Counted from the first letter of the stretch, positions 29,078 to 37,888 are shown. The stretch: DNA of 56,964 bases from Bacteroidales bacterium (GCA_030681475.1 JAUXWT010000047.1:1-56964); one strand, 5' to 3'. Numbers and translations are program-made. Notes: generated by a model from the letters alone, not told the origin.

Positions 29078-29656
29078 CTATATTTTCTTTAACGTTTCGA
29101 TAGCCTCGCTAACATGCTTTTCAAAGTTGAGCTGAGATGAGAATATCATTTGGATAACACCTTGCTTATCAATAACAAATGTAACCCGCCCGGGCAAAAT
29201 TCCGAGAGATTTACCCACACCATATTTCTCTGCTACGGTTTTATCCCTGTCAGAGAGGAGAATGAATGGCAATTTATGATTAGCCGCGAATGCCTGATGA
29301 GATGCTACATCATCGGAACTGATACCGATCACAACGGTGCCGGCACTTTTGAAAACTTCATAGTTGTCACGGAAACTGCAGGCCTCCCTTGTGCAGCCGT
29401 ATGATTCATCTTTGGGATAAAAAAAGAGAACCAGATTCGATTTCCCCAGGTAATCACTGAGATTCACTCTCTGACCATACTGATCAGGTAAGGAAAAATC
29501 AGGCGCTTTGCTGCCAATTTCAATTTTATTTGTCATGTCGTTGTTTATAATTCCGGATTGTTCACCGGAAGGTTCTGATTGACTGTTGTTGCAAGCATAC
29601 AATACACCAACTGTAAGAAGTACTGTAAATCCAAAAAAAAATGTCTTCGGTGGCAT
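29078..29656 (-). CDS. Peroxiredoxin of the Bcp/PrxQ type, predicted lipoprotein
   Basis: 192 residues from the start at 29656; the frame extends to 29692, but the later ATG gives a clean lipoprotein signal (MPPKTFFFGFTVLLTVGVLY then AC). The thioredoxin fold starts ~residue 45 with GSKAPDFSLPDQYGQRVNLS. SYGCTREACSFRD has the peroxidatic Cys and a resolving Cys five residues on, the Bcp arrangement. It reduces hydroperoxides using thioredoxin. Lipid anchoring is unusual for this family and would place it in the periplasm; it faces the glutathione-peroxidase-like gene in divergent orientation. Confidence 0.85.
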   Translation of the reverse strand: MPPKTFFFGFTVLLTVGVLYACNNSQSEPSGEQSGIINNDMTNKIEIGSKAPDFSLPDQYGQRVNLSDYLGKSNLVLFFYPKDESYGCTREACSFRDNYEVFKSAGTVVIGISSDDVASHQAFAANHKLPFILLSDRDKTVAEKYGVGKSLGILPGRVTFVIDKQGVIQMIFSSQLNFEKHVSEAIETLKKI

Positions 29657-29831
29657 TATTTCATCGGTATTCTGGGAAAAAGCTGAAACCATAAAGATAA
29701 TAAAAATAATCGGTTGTATCCCGTGATATAACTTTTCTGCAAAAAAATGATTTACCCATTAAAACAATTATCTAAGCAAGAGTTATCACTTTATTTATTT
29801 AGAATTCATCCAAATAATCACAGGTTTTTCG

Positions 29832-29839
29832 TATCTTTG
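29832..29839 (+). promoter_or_regulatory. -7 element TATCTTTG before the glutathione peroxidase gene
   Basis: Perfect TAnnTTTG, followed by a plausible start region and 37 nt of leader. No good TTTG -33 element is seen at 17-23 nt, so the promoter may be activator-dependent. Confidence 0.55.
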
Positions 29840-29876
29840 CATCCATGTTAATAGAAATTTTAAAAATCAATGTGCT

Positions 29877-30425
29877 ATGATGAAGGTAGTATTTTTTATA
29901 TTTAACTTTTTTGCCCTGACTATGATGACTAACGCCCAGGAATATAAATCATTTTATGATTTTAAAGTTCAGACTATTGATGGCCAGTTATTTGACCTTG
30001 CTACCCTGAAAGGGAAAAAGGTATTAGTTGTCAACGTAGCCTCCAAATGCGGTTACACCCCGCAATATGCTCAACTGGAAGAGCTTTATAATAAATACCA
30101 CGATAATAATTTAGTGATATTGGGTTTCCCCGCTAATAATTTCGGGAGCCAGGAACCCGGTACCAATGAGGAGATCAAGGAGTTCTGCACAAGCAGGTAC
30201 CATGTTACCTTTCCAATGATGGCTAAAATTTCCGTGAAAGGGAACGACATTGATCCACTCTATAACTGGCTTACTTCAAAGGATCAGAACGGTGTGCTCG
30301 ATGCCCCGGTAAAATGGAACTTTCAAAAATTCATGATCAACGAACAAGGTCAGGTGGCTGGTTTTGCCACATCCGGCGATAAGCCCTTCGACGACAAAAT
30401 CATCTCCTGGATTGAAAAAAACTAA
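29877..30425 (+). CDS. Glutathione-peroxidase-family thiol peroxidase, exported
   Basis: 182 residues with a signal peptide (residues 1-20, cut after TNAQ). NVASKCGYTPQYAQLEELYN holds the peroxidatic Cys (in place of selenocysteine), GFPANNFGSQEPGTNEEIKE the second motif and VKWNFQKFMINEQG the Trp and Asn of the active site. The second motif reads ANNF where most members have NQF, so the Gln of the catalytic tetrad is replaced by Asn. Bacterial members generally use thioredoxin. It opens a peroxide-defence group with rubredoxin and rubrerythrin. Confidence 0.9.
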   Translation: MMKVVFFIFNFFALTMMTNAQEYKSFYDFKVQTIDGQLFDLATLKGKKVLVVNVASKCGYTPQYAQLEELYNKYHDNNLVILGFPANNFGSQEPGTNEEIKEFCTSRYHVTFPMMAKISVKGNDIDPLYNWLTSKDQNGVLDAPVKWNFQKFMINEQGQVAGFATSGDKPFDDKIISWIEKN

Positions 30426-30430
30426 TTCCA

Positions 30431-30470
30431 TTTATTTCACTATTTCACTATTTTACTATTTCGCTATTTA
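30431..30470. repeat. Tandem tatttcac array
   Basis: About five units of tatttcac or tatttcgc/ttac variants directly follow the peroxidase stop. Same 8-nt period as the other arrays; it looks like the complement of the gtgaaata array at 35951. Confidence 0.65.
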
Positions 30471-30481
30471 ATATCTGAAGC

Positions 30482-30652
30482 ATGTCAACTCTCTCTAAAT
30501 ACAAATGCACAATTTGTGGCCATGTGTATGACCCCCTGGAAGGTGATCCGGATTCAGGTATCGCCCCTGGAACTGCCTTTGAAGATATTCCTGAGGATTG
30601 GGTCTGCCCGATTTGCGGCGTTAGAAAAGAGGATTATGTAAAGATGCGATAG
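30482..30652 (+). CDS. Rubredoxin
   Basis: 56 residues, found by direct reading. Iron is held by Cys9/Cys12 ([10 protein letters not shown]) and Cys42/Cys45 ([10 protein letters not shown]), with the conserved aromatic core (Tyr, Phe, Trp) and [12 protein letters not shown] before the second knuckle. A one-electron carrier that reduces rubrerythrin and related enzymes. It lies 82 nt before the rubrerythrin gene in the same direction, a classic electron-donor pairing. Confidence 0.95.
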   Translation: MSTLSKYKCTICGHVYDPLEGDPDSGIAPGTAFEDIPEDWVCPICGVRKEDYVKMR

Positions 30653-30676
30653 AAGGACAATGGACGTGAGACGCAG

Positions 30677-30709
30677 TTGTGCGGGTTTCGGAAATTTCAA
30701 TTAACTTTG
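30677..30709 (+). promoter_or_regulatory. Candidate promoter of the rubrerythrin gene
   Basis: TAACTTTG at 30702-30709 fits the -7 element exactly. TTG at 30677-30679 is 22 nt upstream. This suggests rubrerythrin can be transcribed apart from rubredoxin. Confidence 0.55.
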
Positions 30710-30734
30710 ATATTCCAAAACCAAGAGATTTATT

Positions 30735-31313
30735 ATGGAAAAGAGCATCAAAGGAACCAGAACAGAAAAAAATCTGCTGAAGGCATTTGCAGGTGAATCA
30801 CAGGCAAAAAATCGTTATACTTTTTACGCAAAACAGGCAAGAAAAGAAGGATTTGAACAGATTGCAGCATTTTTCGACGAAACAGCCATGAATGAAGAGA
30901 GTCATGCTAAGATCTTCTTCCGTTTCCTCGAGGGTGGCCCGGTTGAAATTACAGCGTCGTACCCTGCCGGGATCATCGGCATGACAGCACAAAATCTGAA
31001 AGCATCTGCAGATGGTGAACATGAAGAGTGGACAGAGCTCTATCCTGAATTTGGAAAAATTGCAACCGATGAGGGTTTTCCCAAGGTGGCCACGGCTTTC
31101 AAACTGATCGCCACAGTTGAGAAACACCATGAAAAACGCTATCTGAAACTGCTCAACAACCTTGAAAAGAACAGGGTATTTGAGAAAGATGAAAAAACTT
31201 ATTGGGTCTGTCGTAAATGCGGGTACATACATTATGGTATCAAAGCATTACAGAACTGCCCGGCATGCGATCACCCCATGGGATATTTTGAGGTGATGCA
31301 GACGAATTATTAA
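30735..31313 (+). CDS. rbr: Rubrerythrin
   Basis: 192 residues, usual length. Residues 1-~145 form a ferritin-like four-helix bundle with di-iron Glu/His ligands in AFAGESQAKNRY, NEESHAKIFF and TVEKHHEKRYLK. Residues ~155-190 are a rubredoxin-like domain with CRKCGYIHYG and CPACDHPMGYF. It reduces hydrogen peroxide to water in anaerobes with electrons from rubredoxin. Its position next to the rubredoxin gene and two other peroxidases supports this role. Confidence 0.95.
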   Translation: MEKSIKGTRTEKNLLKAFAGESQAKNRYTFYAKQARKEGFEQIAAFFDETAMNEESHAKIFFRFLEGGPVEITASYPAGIIGMTAQNLKASADGEHEEWTELYPEFGKIATDEGFPKVATAFKLIATVEKHHEKRYLKLLNNLEKNRVFEKDEKTYWVCRKCGYIHYGIKALQNCPACDHPMGYFEVMQTNY

Positions 31314-31421
31314 ACGTGACGCGTAACGCGTGACACGTGACGCGTGACACATGACCGCATAAACGATCCGTTACATGTTTACCAGTTTACCTGTTTACCC
31401 GTTCACCTGTTCACCCGTTTA
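31314..31421. repeat. Two tandem arrays: gtgacgc/gtgacac units, then gtttacc/gttcacc units
   Basis: 31314-31354 repeats acgcgtgac/acacgtgac. 31370-31421 repeats (t)gtttaccc and gttcacct at 8-nt intervals. The two arrays are near-complements in consensus (gtgaac versus gttcac) and may fold together. They fill the spacer between rubrerythrin and the E1 gene, leaving only an A-rich 20 nt before the start. Confidence 0.75.
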
Positions 31422-31441
31422 CAAAAAAAAACAACAATCAA

Positions 31442-33844
31442 ATGTCAAAAAAACGCAAATTCAGCAAAGAAGAGGTTTTAAAGGATTATAAACTGGCCAA
31501 TGAAAGTCGCCAGGTTAGCTTATTGGGCCGGAGAGAGGTACTGGGGGGAAAGGCCAATTTCGGTCTTTTCGGAGATGGGAAGGAGATCCCGCAGATCATA
31601 AAAGCGAAATTCTTTCAAAATGGTGACTGGCGTTCGGGTTACTATCGCGATCAGACTTTTATGATGGCTGCCGGGTTGTCAAATCTTGATGTCTTTTTTG
31701 CTCAGTTATATGGCGACACTGATCTGAAACGCAACCCTGATAACGGCGGCCGGTTGATGAATGCTCATTTTGCCACACGGAGCCTTGACGATAAGGGCGA
31801 TTGGAAAGATCTGACCAAGCAAAAGAACTCGTCGGGGGATATTTCACCCACTGCCGGACAAATGCCACGTTTGCTCGGCCTTGCCCTTGCCTCAAAAGTA
31901 TTCCGGGACAGTCCGGAGATGTGGGATGCTGCGAAAAAATTCACCGTAAAAGGCAATGAAATTGCCTTCGGTATGATTGGCGATGCCTCCACCTCAGAGG
32001 GACATTTCTTTGAAACCATCAATGCCGCTGGCGTGTTGCAGGTACCCATCGCACTCTCCATCTGGGATGATGGATATGGAATTTCAGTTCCAAAAAAATA
32101 CCAAACCACCAAAGAGGATATATCCGAACTGCTGAAAGGTTTCGTGGCCGATGATAAAAAGCCAGGCATCCGGCTTTACACCTGTATGGGTTGGGATTAT
32201 GCAGCATTGTACGCCATGTATGAAGAAGGAATTGCCGTTTGCCGTAAGGAGATGGTACCTGTGGTATTTCATGTTCAGGAACTCACACAGCCACAAGGAC
32301 ATTCTACTTCAGGATCTCACGAACGCTACAAATCAGCGGAACGACTTGCCTGGGAAAAGGACCATGATTGCATACCCAGGATGCGAAAATGGATCCTTGA
32401 GGAAAAAATTGCGACCCCGGCAGAGTTGGATGTCATTGAAGCCGATGCGGTAAAAGCGGCAAAAGCAGCACGGGATCGGGGATGGAAGGCTTTCCTGTCG
32501 CCATTCAAAGCCGAACGCGAACACCTGGTGAGTGTAGTGAAAACAACACATTGTCCTTGTAAAAAGCAGGCCCGAATCGACAAGATCGTGGCCGACCTTG
32601 AAGCCATTGCTGAACCGATCAGGAAAGACATTATCTCTGCCGCCAAAAAGATTATGCGCGATGTGTGTACCTCCTGCAGCATGAAAAAACCGATGAAGGC
32701 CGACCTCGATGTCTGGATGGCCGAACAACGTAAACTAAATGAGGCAAGGTATAGTTCACATCTTTACAGCGAATCGGAGCACAGCGCCCTCAAGGTGGCT
32801 GGTATTCTGCCTGAGTTTAATGAAGACTCTCCGGTGGTTACGGGAAGGGAAGTTCTTAACGCCAACTATGACATTCTGTTCAAAACCAACCCTTTGGCGT
32901 TGATCTTTGGCGAAGATGTTGGAAAGATCGGTGGGGTAAACCAAACGCTGGAAGGCATGCAGGCAAAGTACGGTGAAACCAGGGTGTCCGATACCGGCAT
33001 CCGCGAGTCAACCATCATCGGGCAGGGACTTGGTATGGCCCTGCGTGGTTTGCGTCCTATAGCCGAAATACAGTATTTCGATTACCTTTTGTATGGCTTG
33101 CAGGTGATGAGCGATGACCTTGCCACAACCCATTACCGCACGGTCGGGGGACAGAAAGCCCCGCTGATCATCAGTACCCGTGGGCACCGCTTGGTAGGGA
33201 TCTGGCATTCCGGCTCGCCCCTCAGCATGGTCATCAACTCAATCAGAGGAATCTATGTGATGGTCCCCCGGAACATGACCCAGGCTGCCGGATTCTATAA
33301 TACCATGATGGCCTCTGATGATGCAGGGCTGGTGATTGAGCCGTTGAACGGCTACCGCCTGAAAGAAAAGATGCCTGCCAACATAGGCAATTACCGCATT
33401 CCCCTGGGTACCCCTGAAGTCCTGGCCGAAGGTTCAGACATCACCATTGTTACTTATGGATCTTGTGTGAAGATAGCTGAAGAGGCGCTTCCACAGATCA
33501 CTGATTTCGGCATCTCGGTCGAACTGATCGATGTACAAACCCTGCTCCCTTTTGATATCAACCATGAAATCCTGAAGTCACTTAAAAAGACCAATAAAAT
33601 TCTCTTTTTCGATGAAGATGGAAGTGGAGGCGCTACAGCATTCATGATGCAAAAAGTGATGGAGGAACAGGGTGGTTACAGGTTTCTCGATGCTGAACCA
33701 CGCACACTGACTGCCAACGACCATCGCCCGGCTTATACCAATGACGGAGACTATTTCTCAAACCCCAATGCCGAGGATGTATTTGAAATGGTGTATGAGA
33801 TGATGCATGAGTATAATCCCAATAAGTATCCGAGGATATGGTAG
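31442..33844 (+). CDS. 2-oxoacid dehydrogenase E1, fused alpha-beta subunits
   Basis: 800 residues. The N-terminal half is E1 alpha: YYRDQTFMMAAGLSNLDVFF, then the thiamine diphosphate motif MIGDASTSEGHFFETINAA with WDDGYGISVPKKYQT. The C-terminal half (from about residue 455, TGREVLNANYDILFKTNP) is E1 beta with FGEDVGKIGGVNQTLEGMQA and the FFDEDGSGGATAFMM ending. It decarboxylates a pyruvate-, branched-chain- or 2-oxoglutarate-type acid and passes the acyl group to a lipoyl E2. E2 and E3 are not nearby. The linker has two Cys clusters (HCPCKKQ, VCTSCSMKKPM) that could bind metal. The substrate is not decidable from the sequence. Confidence 0.88.
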   Translation: MSKKRKFSKEEVLKDYKLANESRQVSLLGRREVLGGKANFGLFGDGKEIPQIIKAKFFQNGDWRSGYYRDQTFMMAAGLSNLDVFFAQLYGDTDLKRNPDNGGRLMNAHFATRSLDDKGDWKDLTKQKNSSGDISPTAGQMPRLLGLALASKVFRDSPEMWDAAKKFTVKGNEIAFGMIGDASTSEGHFFETINAAGVLQVPIALSIWDDGYGISVPKKYQTTKEDISELLKGFVADDKKPGIRLYTCMGWDYAALYAMYEEGIAVCRKEMVPVVFHVQELTQPQGHSTSGSHERYKSAERLAWEKDHDCIPRMRKWILEEKIATPAELDVIEADAVKAAKAARDRGWKAFLSPFKAEREHLVSVVKTTHCPCKKQARIDKIVADLEAIAEPIRKDIISAAKKIMRDVCTSCSMKKPMKADLDVWMAEQRKLNEARYSSHLYSESEHSALKVAGILPEFNEDSPVVTGREVLNANYDILFKTNPLALIFGEDVGKIGGVNQTLEGMQAKYGETRVSDTGIRESTIIGQGLGMALRGLRPIAEIQYFDYLLYGLQVMSDDLATTHYRTVGGQKAPLIISTRGHRLVGIWHSGSPLSMVINSIRGIYVMVPRNMTQAAGFYNTMMASDDAGLVIEPLNGYRLKEKMPANIGNYRIPLGTPEVLAEGSDITIVTYGSCVKIAEEALPQITDFGISVELIDVQTLLPFDINHEILKSLKKTNKILFFDEDGSGGATAFMMQKVMEEQGGYRFLDAEPRTLTANDHRPAYTNDGDYFSNPNAEDVFEMVYEMMHEYNPNKYPRIW

Positions 33845-33893
33845 TTAAGAAATCAAAACTTAAAACTCAAAGATCAAAATTTTAAAATGATAA

Positions 33894-34631
33894 TTGAAGA
33901 ACGGTAACAAGATAGCCTTCAAATCTTTAAATCTTCAAATCTTCAGGACTGCTGATGGATCAGACACACTGTTTGATAAGGACGTGAGTCAGCATTACCA
34001 TTCAACTTTCGGGGCTGTGCAGGAGTCACGGCATATTTTCATCGAGCAGGGCTTTTTGCATGCCGCCGGGAAATTCCTCTCCTTGAGCAGAGATAAACGT
34101 GTTGACCTTAAAGTTCTCGAGATTGGATTCGGTACTGGCTTGAATGCTCTGTTAACCCAGGCTGAAGCTGAGAAACATGAGATCAGCGTGCATTATACTG
34201 CCATTGAGGCATACCCGTTGACCCAAAGTTACTGGAGGTCGCTGAATTACGCGCAAGTTTCCGGTTCCGTTTATTGTTCCCATGTCTTTGCTAAACTGCA
34301 CTTGGCCGCCTGGCACAATCCGGTAGAGATCTCTACCTGTTTTACTTTACATAAAATCAAGGTTGATCTTGTTGAATATCGCCCTGAGGCCGGCTCATTT
34401 GATCTGATTTACTTCGATGCCTTTGGACCGGATGTTCAACCGGAACTCTGGACTGAACGAATTTTCCGCAACCTGGGAAATATCATGTCAACCGGAGGAA
34501 TTTTGGTTACATATTCAGTGAAAGGCACAGTGGTGAGAGCTTTACAGTCGGCTGGATTTCAGACCGAAAAAAAACCAGGTCCACCCGGAAAACGGCATAT
34601 TCTGAGGGCAAGTAAAAGTTTTCAACAATAG
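33894..34631 (+). CDS. mnmD: MnmD-like tRNA (5-methylaminomethyl-2-thiouridine) methyltransferase
   Basis: 245 residues from a TTG start. The family core is clear: HYHSTFGAVQESRHIFIEQG, VLEIGFGTGLNALLTQ (SAM motif I), YTAIEAYPLT, FDLIYFDAFGPDVQPELWT and GGILVTYSVKGTVVRALQSA, as in the methyltransferase half of MnmC. It finishes mnm5s2U34 in tRNA. The first ~20 residues (FKSLNLQIF) are coded by repeated aaatctt(t/c) units that seem to have replaced the native start, so the true N-terminus is doubtful. Confidence 0.82.
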   Translation: MKNGNKIAFKSLNLQIFRTADGSDTLFDKDVSQHYHSTFGAVQESRHIFIEQGFLHAAGKFLSLSRDKRVDLKVLEIGFGTGLNALLTQAEAEKHEISVHYTAIEAYPLTQSYWRSLNYAQVSGSVYCSHVFAKLHLAAWHNPVEISTCFTLHKIKVDLVEYRPEAGSFDLIYFDAFGPDVQPELWTERIFRNLGNIMSTGGILVTYSVKGTVVRALQSAGFQTEKKPGPPGKRHILRASKSFQQ

Positions 34632-34719
34632 CATTACCTTTTGATAAATCAACGATTAAGTATCAGATGATTTTGCACTTTAGCCTGGTTTAATATACAT
34701 TGCTGTAACCTGAAACATT

Positions 34720-35448
34720 ATGCTGGATAACTATCATATTGAGAATATCCTTTTCCTGGATATCGAAACCGTGCCTCAATATCCGGAACATGATCATCTT
34801 CCGGAGAATTATTCGGGTTTATGGAAAAAAAAAGCCAGTCAGCTCTCCCGGATTGAGAAATTTAACACTGATGATAAAGCAAATCCTGATGAAATTTACG
34901 ACCGTGCAGGGATTTATGCAGAATTTGGGAAGATCGTGTGCATTTCCACGGGGGTGATGCGTAATAAAACACTATGGATAAAATCTTTTTACAGCGATGA
35001 TGAGAAGGAACTCCTGGCCGGTTTCACCGATATGCTCAGCAAGTTAAAACAGAAGAATATTAACTATCTGTGTGCTCATAACGGTAAAGAGTTTGATTAC
35101 CCATACCTCATCCGGAGGATGCTGATCAATGGCATCGATGTGCCGGCCATTCTTGATCTTTCCGGCAAGAAACCATGGGAAGTAACACATCTCGACACTA
35201 TGGAGTTGTGGAAATTCGGTGATTTCAAGAATTATACCTCCCTTGAACTGCTGGCGACGGTTTTCAATATCCCTACCCCAAAGGATGACATTCGTGGAAG
35301 TGATGTGGCAAGGGTTTACTGGAAGGAAAATGACCTTCTTCGTATTGTCGCTTATTGCCAGAAAGATGTAGCCACCATCGTGAATCTGTTTTTGAGGTTT
35401 AAAGGTATTCCCCTGATCGGGGATGACGCCATTCAGATCGTTAGTTAG
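34720..35448 (+). CDS. Predicted 3'-5' exonuclease, PolB-like (RNase H fold)
   Basis: 242 residues. The DEDD motifs are in place: FLDIETVPQYP (DxE), then CAHNGKEFDYPYLIRRM (second Asp) and IVAYCQKDVATIVNLFLRF (D-x3-D near the end). YAEFGKIVCISTG and GSDVARVYW are also typical of the predicted PolB-like exonuclease family (PF10108) widespread in Bacteroidota. Role unproven; probably DNA or RNA processing. It follows an mnmD-like gene and precedes a Nudix gene, with no obvious functional link. Confidence 0.82.
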   Translation: MLDNYHIENILFLDIETVPQYPEHDHLPENYSGLWKKKASQLSRIEKFNTDDKANPDEIYDRAGIYAEFGKIVCISTGVMRNKTLWIKSFYSDDEKELLAGFTDMLSKLKQKNINYLCAHNGKEFDYPYLIRRMLINGIDVPAILDLSGKKPWEVTHLDTMELWKFGDFKNYTSLELLATVFNIPTPKDDIRGSDVARVYWKENDLLRIVAYCQKDVATIVNLFLRFKGIPLIGDDAIQIVS

Positions 35449-35521
35449 AATATCTGCTGTAAGGTAATGGTGTGCCTGTGCGGTATTCATTTTTTCAACT
35501 AATTTTGCGGTAAATATTTGT

Positions 35522-35986
35522 ATGGCGGTCAATCAATTCAATATCCGGGTTTATGGATTTCTCATTGACAACGGAAGCGTTCTTATCACCGATGAGTTCA
35601 GACTTGGGATTTATATGACAAAGTTTCCCGGTGGCGGACTTCAATTTGGCGAAGGAACGATCGATTGCCTGAAGCGTGAATTCATGGAAGAATTGAAAAC
35701 TCCCATTGAAATCATATCCCATTTCTACACCACCGACTTTTATCAGCCAACCACGCTACTCCCATCAGATATGCAACTTTTCAACGTTTACTACATAGTG
35801 ACGACCGAAAAACCATATGGGTTCAAAACTACGGATACAAAAAACGATATCCCGGCTTTTGACGGCGCTCAATGTTTTAGGTGGGTAAGGATTGATCAAC
35901 TGACAGAGGAAGAGTTTACCTTCCCGATTGACCGGTTTATTGTTGGAGAATTGGTGAAATGGCGAAATGGTGAAATAGTGAAATAG
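35522..35986 (+). CDS. Nudix hydrolase
   Basis: 154 residues. The Nudix box is complete: GGGLQFGEGTIDCLKREFME then EL (G-x5-E-x7-REUxEE), at about residues 38-59. It cleaves a nucleoside diphosphate linked to some group; the substrate cannot be told. The C-terminal tail KWRNGEIVK is encoded by the gtgaaatag tandem repeat, which supplies the stop codon. A TAATTTTG element (35500-35507) just before the start may be the promoter. Confidence 0.87.
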   Translation: MAVNQFNIRVYGFLIDNGSVLITDEFRLGIYMTKFPGGGLQFGEGTIDCLKREFMEELKTPIEIISHFYTTDFYQPTTLLPSDMQLFNVYYIVTTEKPYGFKTTDTKNDIPAFDGAQCFRWVRIDQLTEEEFTFPIDRFIVGELVKWRNGEIVK

Positions 35987-35991
35987 TGAAA
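35951..35991. repeat. Tandem gtgaaata/gcgaaatg array across a gene boundary
   Basis: Five units of (t/c)gaaat(a/g)g at 8-nt spacing cover the last codons of the Nudix gene and the start region of the next lipoprotein gene. Confidence 0.75.
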
Positions 35992-35994
35992 TTT

Positions 35995-36753
35995 ATGGTT
36001 TTATGTAATGTAGGAATCATTAAAAAATCATTTGCGGCATTGGCTGTAATAGTTCTGGCTCTCTTTTCATCTTGTCAGCATACTAATGAGAAAAGGGCTG
36101 TAGTGAATGGCAGCCTTGCCGATGCTTCAGGAATCAAGTTGATTTTGCAGGAGATGGATCCCCGTGCGATTCGTGCAGTTGATTCGGTTGTTCCTGACCA
36201 TACGGGTAATTTCAGATTCAATTTGGTTGTCGGTGAACCCGGATTCTGGCTGCTCAAAGCCGCGACCGGAAAAATCATGGTTTTATTGCTTGATGAAGGC
36301 GATCATATCGAGTTATCGGGCAGCGCCAGGGATTTTCCCGACAATGTCATCATGAAAGGCACTGAAGAGGCCATGATATTGAATGCTTTCTTTAAGCAGA
36401 CACGTTTATTCGAAACGGCGGTGGACTCTCTTGAAATGTTGCTCGTTCTGCATCAGGATAGTTCAGATTATTACCACTTTACACAGATAACGGACAACGC
36501 TTTCCGTCAAATTTTAGAGATTCAACGGCGAAATGAAATTGAGTTTATCAGTCGCCATCCATTTTCACTCGGATCACTGGTCGTGTTAAACTATGCTTTC
36601 GGTGCGAACCCTGTGCTCGATCCGGTTGAGGATTTTATATATTATCACCAGTTGGATTCCACCCTGATGGAGAAATTTCCCGAAAACAAACATGTCAGGT
36701 TTCATCATCAACGGGTGGAGGAGATCAAACGCAGCATGTCTGCGGGCAGGTGA
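35995..36753 (+). CDS. Predicted lipoprotein with N-terminal DUF4369-like domain
   Basis: 252 residues from ATG 35995; a GTG at 35986 is possible but lies in the repeat array. The signal ends LFSSC (lipobox). The mature N-terminus (VVNGSLADASGIKLILQEMD ... GNFRFNLVVGEPGFWLLKAA) has the pattern of the DUF4369 domain that precedes thioredoxin folds in Bacteroidota lipoproteins. No CxxC thioredoxin domain follows; the rest is helical. So it is a thioredoxin-less relative, function unknown. Confidence 0.7.
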   Translation: MVLCNVGIIKKSFAALAVIVLALFSSCQHTNEKRAVVNGSLADASGIKLILQEMDPRAIRAVDSVVPDHTGNFRFNLVVGEPGFWLLKAATGKIMVLLLDEGDHIELSGSARDFPDNVIMKGTEEAMILNAFFKQTRLFETAVDSLEMLLVLHQDSSDYYHFTQITDNAFRQILEIQRRNEIEFISRHPFSLGSLVVLNYAFGANPVLDPVEDFIYYHQLDSTLMEKFPENKHVRFHHQRVEEIKRSMSAGR

Positions 36754-36800
36754 AAACAGGCTCGGTGATGTTTTTTTTGTAAATTGCCTCAAATTACTTT

Positions 36801-37562
36801 ATGCGCCAGAAGATATATTTCGCATCTGATTTTCACCTGGGGATCCCCGATCATGACAGTAGCCTGATCCGGGAAAAAAAGCTGATTGCATGGCTGGACC
36901 TGGCCCAATATGATGCTGCCGAAATATTCCTGATGGGCGACCTGTTTGATTTCTGGTTTGAATACAAAACAGCGATTCCGCGCGGGTATGCCCGGCTTTT
37001 AGGAAAACTGGCAGAGATTACCGATGCTGGTATTCTTGTTCATCTGTTCCGTGGTAACCACGACATGTGGGCGTTTGATTACCTGACAAGCGAAATTGGT
37101 ATCCTGCTTCACCGGAACCCTGAATTCCACGAATTCCACGGAAGACATTTTTATCTGGCTCATGGTGATGGCCTTGGGCCTGGCGATCGGGGTTATAAAT
37201 TCATCAAGAGGGTATTTGCCAACAGGGTCAACCAATGGTTATTCCGCCAGTTACATCCGGATATCGGGATCAGATTAGCGTTATTCTGGTCTCGAAAGAG
37301 CCGGAATGCCAATCTCGGGAAGGAGAAAATACATCAAGACCTCAATCTAAAACTTATCCGGGAACGTATCACCGTTCATTCGCTCGAATTGCTTAAACAG
37401 CATCCTGAGCTGGATTATCTAATTTATGGACATTATCATTGTCCACTTGATGCACCCCTTACTGATAAAGCAAGGCAATTGGTGCTGGGCGATTGGATCA
37501 CCCACTTTACATACGCTGTATTTGATGGAGAGAGTTTAGAATTGAAGGTGTTCTACCCCTGA
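36801..37562 (+). CDS. lpxH: UDP-2,3-diacylglucosamine diphosphatase LpxH
   Basis: 253 residues, calcineurin-like metallophosphatase. Metal motifs are FASDFHLGIPD, FLMGDLFDFWFEY, FRGNHDMWAFDY, LAHGDGLGPGDRGYKFIKR and YGHYHCP. The GDLFDFWFEY and GDRGYKF segments are characteristic of LpxH, which makes lipid X in lipid A synthesis. It acts at the inner face of the cytoplasmic membrane. A few hydrophobic residues in the ~150-180 region fit the acyl-chain cap. Confidence 0.88.
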   Translation: MRQKIYFASDFHLGIPDHDSSLIREKKLIAWLDLAQYDAAEIFLMGDLFDFWFEYKTAIPRGYARLLGKLAEITDAGILVHLFRGNHDMWAFDYLTSEIGILLHRNPEFHEFHGRHFYLAHGDGLGPGDRGYKFIKRVFANRVNQWLFRQLHPDIGIRLALFWSRKSRNANLGKEKIHQDLNLKLIRERITVHSLELLKQHPELDYLIYGHYHCPLDAPLTDKARQLVLGDWITHFTYAVFDGESLELKVFYP

Positions 37563-37730
37563 TTATTCAGGATGGATAGCTTCTACAGGGCAAACATCTG
37601 CACAGGCGCCGCAATCGGTGCAAATTTCCGGATCAATTTTATAGATATCACCTTCAGCAATAGCTTCCACAGGGCATTCATCAATGCAGCTTCCGCATGC
37701 AGTGCAATCATCATTAATTATATAAGCCAT
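37563..37730 (-). CDS. 2[4Fe-4S] ferredoxin
   Basis: 55 residues, read directly on the minus strand: MAYIINDDCTACGSCIDECP then VEAIAEGDIYKIDPEICTDC and GACADVCPVEAIHPE. Two complete C-x2-C-x2-C-x3-CP clusters give a clostridial-type ferredoxin. It is convergent with lpxH (1 nt between stops) and divergent from korA, the gene for a ferredoxin-dependent enzyme, and is a good candidate for its electron partner. Confidence 0.95.
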   Translation of the reverse strand: MAYIINDDCTACGSCIDECPVEAIAEGDIYKIDPEICTDCGACADVCPVEAIHPE

Positions 37731-37858
37731 GACTTATTGAGTTATGTCCCGTATTTTAGGGACGAGTGAATAAAGCAATTTCCGGCGCAAAGATAAAAAT
37801 TTTCCGGGATAAAGTATAAGCGCTAATTATTTTTAGTGTCAACTTTTAGGTTTTGCAC

Positions 37859-37888
37859 TTTGTTGTCAATGTTTATTAAGTAACTTTG
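37859..37888 (+). promoter_or_regulatory. Promoter of korAB
   Basis: TTTG at 37859-37862 and TAACTTTG at 37881-37888 with 18 nt between. Both elements match consensus. The start codon of korA is 22 nt downstream. Confidence 0.7.

Noticed and set aside
37572-37769. Plus-strand 65-codon frame
   Set aside because: It is antisense to the ferredoxin gene, which has two perfect cluster motifs.
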